From NCBI GenBank assembly GCA_023807065.1, contig JAJJLU010000334.1, forward strand, positions 40,298 through 104,297: 64,000 nucleotides of DNA, given 5' to 3'. The notes beneath the pieces are model-generated. The model did no database searches. It was given only the letters and a program-made list of their open reading frames with translations, and was not told where the DNA came from. Below, piece after piece: positions 58,901 through 64,000 of this stretch; positions within the stretch are counted from its first letter, which is position 1, and every line of letters starts with the position of its first letter. The stretch comes from Isotricha intestinalis. Its lineage: Eukaryota > Ciliophora > Litostomatea > Vestibuliferida > Isotrichidae. The translations under genes were made by a program, and so were the position numbers.

Positions 58901-61900
58901 GAAGAAATTAAACATAGAATAATTTTAATATTTCATAAATGTCCTTTAAAGTTATTAGAAAAGGATACTTTTTCTTCTTTTTTTTCTTTTGAAGAAGAAA
59001 AAAAACAAAATGAAGATGAACATTTAGCAAAAAATATAATGAAGAAAGTAGAAGAAGACCATATTAGTGAAATTGATACTTCTTTAAAACCTCAAAATAG
59101 ATTAATTTTAAAAGAAAATTCAGTTGCTTCAGTTACTAATGATAAATCAAATAATAATAAACCTCCTATTAAAAGCAATGATATTATTTTAGATGAAAGT
59201 AAATATCAAAGAAAAATTTCTTTAAATCTTTATTTTGCTTTTTTTAATCTTATTGGCTTACAAACTTTTTATCATTTTAATACTGAAGATGATATTACAA
59301 TATTCAATAAAATGTATAATTTTAATGATTTTCAACTTTATAAAAAAATATTTACTCTTGAAAAAATTACAATCAAACAAAAGGTTAAAATATTAAAATT
59401 TTGTAGAAGTATATATTTTATTGATAAGTTAGATTATTATAATATTTTACTACAAAAAAGACATTTGACAACTAATAATTATATTAAATTATTAGAAACA
59501 AATACAATAGATGAACCTAATATTAATGATGAAATTGATTTTAATCATAATAATGAAATATCAAACGAAGAAATAACTGAAATCAAATATAAATTTGATA
59601 TAATACTTCAAATTGAACAAATATTAGATTTATATATTTTAGAATTAAAAAAATTTCCTTTTCAAATAAAAGGAATTGGAATTGATTCTTGTTTAAAATT
59701 AATTAAAGAATTATTATTAGGAATTAAATTTATTGCCAATTTCTTTTATTTAGAAAAAGAAATTTGGTCTAGATTAGGGATAAAATATTATGAATTATGT
59801 ATTGAATTTTTACCTAAAATAGAAATATTTAAAAAAATTTATAAAGAAATTAAAAATAAACAATATGAAAAAGTATTTAATATAGATTTTACTGAATTTG
59901 AAAAAATTGACTCTGAACATTTATATATTAATATTGATTATGATCCAAATCCTCCGATTAAGAATAAAAAAGAACAATTAGAATTAAATAAAAAGAAAAA
60001 GGAAACAAAGGAAAAATTATTAGAAATAAAGAAAAATATTGATTCTGTTCATTCAACTTCCTTTAATATTTATAATACAAATCAAATATTTAAATATATA
60101 ACTGAAGGTTATGAAGAAATAATTAAATATACAGAAATAAATAGAAAATATAATTTTCAAAGTTTTTTAGAAGTTTTTGATACAATGGCAGAAGCAAATT
60201 TTACTCCTTTTTCATTAATAGAAACTTTAGATTATGAATACTTTTATGAAGAAGAAAGTATTAAAGAAGAAAAAGAACAAAATAAAGACCCAGAAATTCA
60301 TTTAATAAATAATATGAAAAAATCATTTTTTATAACTTTTATTGATATTCCAAATACTAATTTCTTTAAAGTTTTTACTAAAGTTTCTAATGATACAGGA
60401 GTTACAGATTATAGAAAAAAAATAATTGATTATTTTCAATCTTTTTTAAATAGTGTTGAAGGAAATAATTCAAAAAAATTAGAAGATTTACTTTGTATTA
60501 TTACTAAATTATTATATTATGATGTTGAAGAAATGCAAAGTAGATTTGAGTATTTAATTAATGATAAATATTTTTTCATTAATTTCAATAAATTACTTAG
60601 CAATAATATTGTTATTTCTTTTAGTTTGTTTAAAAATAATTTTTCATTTGATAAAACTTTAAGAATAGGAAATTTAACTAAATTAATAATCCAATTTTTA
60701 CAATCTTTAGGAGAAAACTTTAATACAATTTATCATGATAATATATTTAAATTTCAAGAAGAAATTCCAAAAAAAGAAAAAAAAATTATTGATAAAGAAA
60801 ATGAAGAAGAAATTAATGTAGGCGATGATTTAATTCAAGATTTAAATTCAAAAAAAATAGAAGATACAAAGCAAAAAAAAGGAAAGAACAAATTAAAAAA
60901 ATATGAAACTTATAAAACAATTTCAACTGCTATTCCAGATTCTAAAGTTAATCATACAATATATGAATCGATTGTATTTAATTTAAAAAGAACCTTTTAT
61001 TTTTTAGATATGGATAATTTAATTGATGGAAGAATGCCTTATGATAAATTAATTACTTTAACTACTAATTTTATTGATTTTTTAATTGAATATATTGAAA
61101 CAACAGAAGATAATAATAAAATATTAGAAAAAAATATGAAAAAATTATTTTTTGGAATGAAAGATAAAGGACAAAAAAATATATATGAATTAATTGATTA
61201 TAAACCATTGTTAAATGCTATATTTATAAAAATAAAACCAAATAAAAATGATCCAAAATTATATTTAATTCGGAAAAAAGTAATTTGTTATGTTAAAATG
61301 AAATTTGTTCAATTATTAACAAGTTATCTTCAAACTGAAAAAAAAGATGAGTTTGTAATTAAAATTTCAAAAAAAAAATGTTCTCCAATTGATTTATTTC
61401 AAGAAATATTATATAATTTTAAAGAACTTTTATCAACTTTAAAAAGAAAAAATGAAAAATTATATAATTCATTAGAAAAAATAAAAGATGATGAAAAATA
61501 TGTAAATCAATTAATAAATTATTATGCTTATCAAAGAGTATTTAGAGAAATAATTGAACTTCCATTATGTTTAAAATTATATATTTTAATTAAAACTTTT
61601 GAAGATTTATATGGTGATTATTCAATAAAAGATCTTTTTGAAAGATTAGTTATTGATGAAACTATGATTAATGATAATATTGGAATTAGATCTAAGTTTT
61701 CAAAAAGAGTTTATATGTTTTTAGAAAAAATTATTTTAAAAGTAGAAATTAGATTTCCGAAAGAACAAGAAAATGATAATTTTGAATTAAATAATAATAA
61801 AGATTTAATTGTTAAAAATGTGATTGATAAAATTAATATAAATAATGATATGATAAATGATAATAATAATGAAAAAGATATTGAAGAAAATTATTATAAT

Positions 61901-63313
61901 AATAATAAATATAAAATTACTTTTTTCATAAGACCTTATTTAACTTTTTCATTAAGTAAAAATTCAAAAATTTCTTTTGTAAAAAATGTTGATAGAAGAA
62001 ATGCAACTTCTAAATTTATGTCTTTAATATCATATACAGATTATTTTTTATTTGAAATGGTAGTAAATATTCATACAACAGGATCAAGTAAATTTAAATC
62101 ATTTTTAGTAAATTTAAATTTTAAAATAATAGAAATAATAAATTATTTATTCATAATCGCTCAAAATATATTATTAATGTACCATTATTATAGATCTCCA
62201 GATTTAGATATTTCACTTTATGAAGAAAAAGATGAAAGTTTAAAATATCATTTATTTAGGAGTAATCTAATATTATCAATTATTCAAATTGTTTATTTAC
62301 TTTTATTTTTATTTATTTGGTATTATTTCAGATATTCAAATTCATATCAATTAAATTTAATGCAATTATATAATCACAATTTTGTTTTCAAAAAAAAAAA
62401 CGAAGACACAATATTATCCCAAAATGTAGTAAATTTATTTAGACAAGATGAAAAAATTTCAGTTTTAAAAGTTCAATCAGAAATAAATAAAAAAATAACA
62501 ACATCACAAATGTTATATAATTCAATAATAGAAAGTACATTAATAAACCGTGATATGAATATATTATTATATTCTTTTTTATTAAATATATTATATTTAT
62601 CAACGAAAAGTTCTTTATTCCTAATATTCCAAACATTATTTATATTAAACATAATACCAACCTTATTTAATATATTTCAAGCAATAAAAATTAAATTATC
62701 AAATATATTATTAGTTTTGACTTTAGAAATAATAATAATATATTTATTCATGTGGTTTTCCTATTTTTATTTATCAGATTTATTTACTTTTGATAATATA
62801 TTAGAAAGAGAATCTCAAGAAGAAATTTCAGAAAGTTTTTGTTATTCACCTTTACAATGTTTATTATTCTTAATTCAAAAAGGAGTTACAGCAGGAGGAG
62901 GAATAGGAGAAATAATAGATAAAGTTTCTTTTCAAAGTGATATGGCATTTTATTTGATTAGATTTTTTTATGATATGCTTTTCTTTGTTTTGATTGTTTT
63001 AGTTTTAGGTAATGTTTTCTTAGGTATTATTGTTGATACTTTTAGTCAATTAAGAGATGAAAATTATAATAAAGAATATGATAAAAAGAATATTTGCTTT
63101 ATATGCCAGTTAAATAGAGATGATTGTTTAAGTAGAAATATTGATTTTAATAAACATGTTAAAGGAATTCATAATTTGTGGAATTATGTTTATTTTCTTT
63201 GCCATTTACATATTAATAATCCTAATGATTTTAATAGGATAGAATTAGTAGTTTGGGATAAATTATGTCAACAAGATTTTAGTTGGATTCCTATTGAAAA
63301 AAGTGAAGATTAG
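55961..63313 (+). CDS. IP3/ryanodine-receptor-superfamily calcium channel with UBR-like zinc-binding N-terminus
   Basis: The 2,450-residue single-exon protein ends in a typical intracellular Ca2+-release-channel pore. Several membrane spans lie at about 2060-2365. The selectivity filter AGGGIGE (2311-2317) is followed by the pore-lining helix with VLGNVFLGIIVDTFSQLR. The C-terminal zinc motif has Cys2379-x2-Cys2382 and the His pair of NKHVKGIHNLWNY. Residues near 1565-1600 (LIIQFLQSLGENFN) match the RIH-associated domain. The N-terminus lacks a visible IP3-binding core or MIR repeats. Instead residues about 48-190 have Cys/His clusters (NCYVCSIC, YICKYCYNTCHLYC, GCYCGIRL, CCICSVTCHKDC) like a UBR box. 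The gating ligand is therefore unclear. The stop is TAG. Confidence 0.85.
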   Translation: MSERKNFHRMTQKRSTIIGKIKDIDPFNFEKKSKDTFKIEEDYLTKEGCTSMILGPEPIMQNCYVCSICNPEKNHYICKYCYNTCHLYCRRNDNSNSEKLKEENNFLNDKEFGCYCGIRLKHKPDKIIRKELISCNLIELDNVLDIDNFFCETHNINICCICSVTCHKDCQITKNSKHQIITNKNANKCLCESDNHTSYNEIALSFPLNEYQKLSGIQVWPIQILNILFKNQNIFQKMSNLFTYIMNQIDNKKKNKKKKNKKEHKHKHSKDKNKDKEDNNEDKNKEDENKENEDNENSEMKEKFLPLLQLFSNTFNRKFKTFYYIEEIENLFEFEKLIYHIEIKDEDRNNFNPKNILIKFRLTFILLFIYLRKDFQIVKSLTSVDFLTNNILERIYYKKILTEKYNLKNLFNKKNTLKKLVLEDICFLMEEGMSYVSIEENQEEFEIGLKFICFMIKRMIFTKEDLIQLIYSLDKFYSKFNEYITSDKNNIYSLLDIFMGLAEIFFMITVSYNDIIIMDYLDENKNQNDTNSIKEIKDFIHVNSDYGNLLFKMVLKSCDILKKHYNLIKKKEIEQDEEEKKRELIIHQEKKRLQRKIEERTTGVQVKLPKNGGLFTEKIINLFNETLKMFSLADNIYYYQINSIKKDSIEEYYYFTERIKRNKGKKLKSSEIKKINGLLENDLKKNIEKELFILFTSSYQGESLRINKKIFDLILDFSKKLEEIFPFESKEKKKHHHHHNEEEDKLNINKDEKKNKFERYNQEYALDEDQFFNRNGKNIGDYLVKLAKKNSMIYKCFLNDKFHTYIEDFVDCLIMSHIDETLGKVLVFLSNRKFPNLLTYELLDVILFTFSFFFFSKRGIKYFLMGKNISRLNKVFNRFYCYPDNKNIHELFGKNLDDNLLKINRLLEFMTSMIKGMNLYSLSLKNHKVLLRFKNKLLEHIEEFNQILKKFDYSEEFKIQFTYILRIFKKLSHDYEFEQFEEIKHRIILIFHKCPLKLLEKDTFSSFFSFEEEKKQNEDEHLAKNIMKKVEEDHISEIDTSLKPQNRLILKENSVASVTNDKSNNNKPPIKSNDIILDESKYQRKISLNLYFAFFNLIGLQTFYHFNTEDDITIFNKMYNFNDFQLYKKIFTLEKITIKQKVKILKFCRSIYFIDKLDYYNILLQKRHLTTNNYIKLLETNTIDEPNINDEIDFNHNNEISNEEITEIKYKFDIILQIEQILDLYILELKKFPFQIKGIGIDSCLKLIKELLLGIKFIANFFYLEKEIWSRLGIKYYELCIEFLPKIEIFKKIYKEIKNKQYEKVFNIDFTEFEKIDSEHLYINIDYDPNPPIKNKKEQLELNKKKKETKEKLLEIKKNIDSVHSTSFNIYNTNQIFKYITEGYEEIIKYTEINRKYNFQSFLEVFDTMAEANFTPFSLIETLDYEYFYEEESIKEEKEQNKDPEIHLINNMKKSFFITFIDIPNTNFFKVFTKVSNDTGVTDYRKKIIDYFQSFLNSVEGNNSKKLEDLLCIITKLLYYDVEEMQSRFEYLINDKYFFINFNKLLSNNIVISFSLFKNNFSFDKTLRIGNLTKLIIQFLQSLGENFNTIYHDNIFKFQEEIPKKEKKIIDKENEEEINVGDDLIQDLNSKKIEDTKQKKGKNKLKKYETYKTISTAIPDSKVNHTIYESIVFNLKRTFYFLDMDNLIDGRMPYDKLITLTTNFIDFLIEYIETTEDNNKILEKNMKKLFFGMKDKGQKNIYELIDYKPLLNAIFIKIKPNKNDPKLYLIRKKVICYVKMKFVQLLTSYLQTEKKDEFVIKISKKKCSPIDLFQEILYNFKELLSTLKRKNEKLYNSLEKIKDDEKYVNQLINYYAYQRVFREIIELPLCLKLYILIKTFEDLYGDYSIKDLFERLVIDETMINDNIGIRSKFSKRVYMFLEKIILKVEIRFPKEQENDNFELNNNKDLIVKNVIDKININNDMINDNNNEKDIEENYYNNNKYKITFFIRPYLTFSLSKNSKISFVKNVDRRNATSKFMSLISYTDYFLFEMVVNIHTTGSSKFKSFLVNLNFKIIEIINYLFIIAQNILLMYHYYRSPDLDISLYEEKDESLKYHLFRSNLILSIIQIVYLLLFLFIWYYFRYSNSYQLNLMQLYNHNFVFKKKNEDTILSQNVVNLFRQDEKISVLKVQSEINKKITTSQMLYNSIIESTLINRDMNILLYSFLLNILYLSTKSSLFLIFQTLFILNIIPTLFNIFQAIKIKLSNILLVLTLEIIIIYLFMWFSYFYLSDLFTFDNILERESQEEISESFCYSPLQCLLFLIQKGVTAGGGIGEIIDKVSFQSDMAFYLIRFFYDMLFFVLIVLVLGNVFLGIIVDTFSQLRDENYNKEYDKKNICFICQLNRDDCLSRNIDFNKHVKGIHNLWNYVYFLCHLHINNPNDFNRIELVVWDKLCQQDFSWIPIEKSED

Positions 63314-63950
63314 GTTTTTATATTTTTTTTATAAATTTTATTTGCTTAATTAAGTTTTTTATTTATTATCTTTTTTTATAAATATTAATTAAAATTTTAT
63401 TGTTTACTTAATTTGTGGGTTAATAAATTCTATTAATTGATTTTATATCTTTGATTATTATTATTATTGTTTTGATTAAGAAAATACATTGAGTTTTTTA
63501 ATACTTTATTTTGCTTATTATAATTAATGCTCAAACAAAAGATATGCTCTAATTCATTTCATTGTTCTCTGTAATGAAGAACAATAAATAATAACTGTAT
63601 TTATGATATTTCTCATTATTATTATTAGAGTTATTATCAATTAGATTATTTTATGTTAAAAATAAATCTGAATTTTTTTGAAGAAAATTATGATTTTATT
63701 ATTCAAAATTTATCATTATTCAAATTCAGCTCCTTTCTGATAATATTAAATTTTATTATTCACATTGATGTGAATTACAATAAACTGTAATAATAAAATA
63801 TCTTTCTCCTTTTTAAAATTATTTCTTTATTAAATTGATAAATTAATTCCTTAATTTCTTGAAATTTTTTATCTGAATATTATATATATTTATATTATAC
63901 ATAATGTTTATTATATTTTTTTTTGATTCTCTGTTTTTTTTTGACTTTAA
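63314..63950. other. Subtelomeric spacer
   Basis: About 640 bp between the last gene and the telomere. The minus strand near 63500-63880 has coding-like runs (ITVYCNSHQCE) broken by many stops, too weak to call. No subtelomeric repeat family is evident. Confidence 0.45.
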
Positions 63951-64000
63951 TTGGGGATTGGGGATTGGGGATTGGGGATTGGGGATTGGGGATTGGGGAT
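63951..64000 (+). repeat. Telomere repeat (TTGGGGA)7
   Basis: Seven perfect tandem copies of TTGGGGA plus one T, running to the last base of the window with the G-rich strand 5' to 3' outward. This is how a right-hand chromosome end should look. The motif is the Tetrahymena-type TTGGGG with one extra A, so the unit is seven bases (CCCCAAT on the C strand). Confidence 0.95.

Noticed and set aside
1..64000. tRNA, rRNA or snRNA genes.
   Set aside because: No GTTCRA-type B-box with matching arms and no GC-rich island of RNA-gene character was found in the spacers by eye.

Overview
The window is very AT-rich (spacers approach poly-A/T). It ends at position 64000 in seven tandem copies of a G-rich 7-mer (TTGGGGA), in the orientation expected of a right-hand chromosome end. 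It carries closely spaced, mostly intron-poor eukaryotic genes. Spliceosomal introns, where they can be inferred, are only 26-34 nt with GTA...TAG ends. TAA, TAG and TGA all end genes at the places where the protein families normally end, so the standard code is used. The tiny introns, the G-rich telomere, a truncated multi-pass membrane protein resembling the N-terminus of ciliate TmcB-type proteins, an IP3-receptor-superfamily channel and several cyclins together suggest a macronuclear chromosome end of a ciliate that kept the standard code, for example a litostome. The lineage is inference.

Layout, left to right. 0-20 kb: a partial membrane protein (-), TRAPP subunit TRAPPC6/Trs33, a U1A/U2B''-type snRNP protein, a decayed protein kinase relic (about 3.0-3.6 kb), small lineage-specific proteins (some with MGxxC acylation-type N-termini or PP1-docking RVxF motifs), a divergent cyclin, an RMC1-like Mon1-Ccz1 regulator, a probable pseudogene, a PHO80-like cyclin, a MORN-repeat protein and a Mei2-like RRM protein. 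20-38 kb: a Sec14-like lipid-transfer protein, a coiled-coil protein, an otubain-type deubiquitinase with an Asn/Gln minisatellite linker and a cysteine-rich C-terminal half, then an apparently perfect 5,924-bp direct tandem duplication (24202-30125 and 30126-36049). The duplication doubles a coiled-coil/PH-like gene and an IQ-motif gene and makes an in-frame chimeric gene at its junction. 38-55 kb: an EF-hand protein, a third cyclin, coiled-coil proteins, a large helical protein, a sigma-type glutathione transferase, a small RING protein, a PHO80-like cyclin, a two-exon 106-aa protein, an unknown protein and a Pumilio-family RNA-binding protein with two introns. 55-64 kb: a 2,450-residue IP3R-like cation channel with a UBR-like zinc-binding N-terminus, about 0.6 kb of gene-free subtelomere, and the telomere.

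No operon logic is expected. Genes lie on both strands, with short divergent (for example 65 bp at 20.8 kb and 100 bp at 49.1 kb) and convergent (43 bp at 47.9 kb) spacers. Themes are membrane traffic (TRAPPC6, RMC1, Sec14), RNA control (U1A-like, Mei2-like, PUF), cell-cycle or nutrient cyclins (four), ubiquitin signalling (OTU, RING-like) and calcium signalling (IP3R-like, EF-hand, IQ). No tRNA, rRNA, CRISPR array or transposase was seen.
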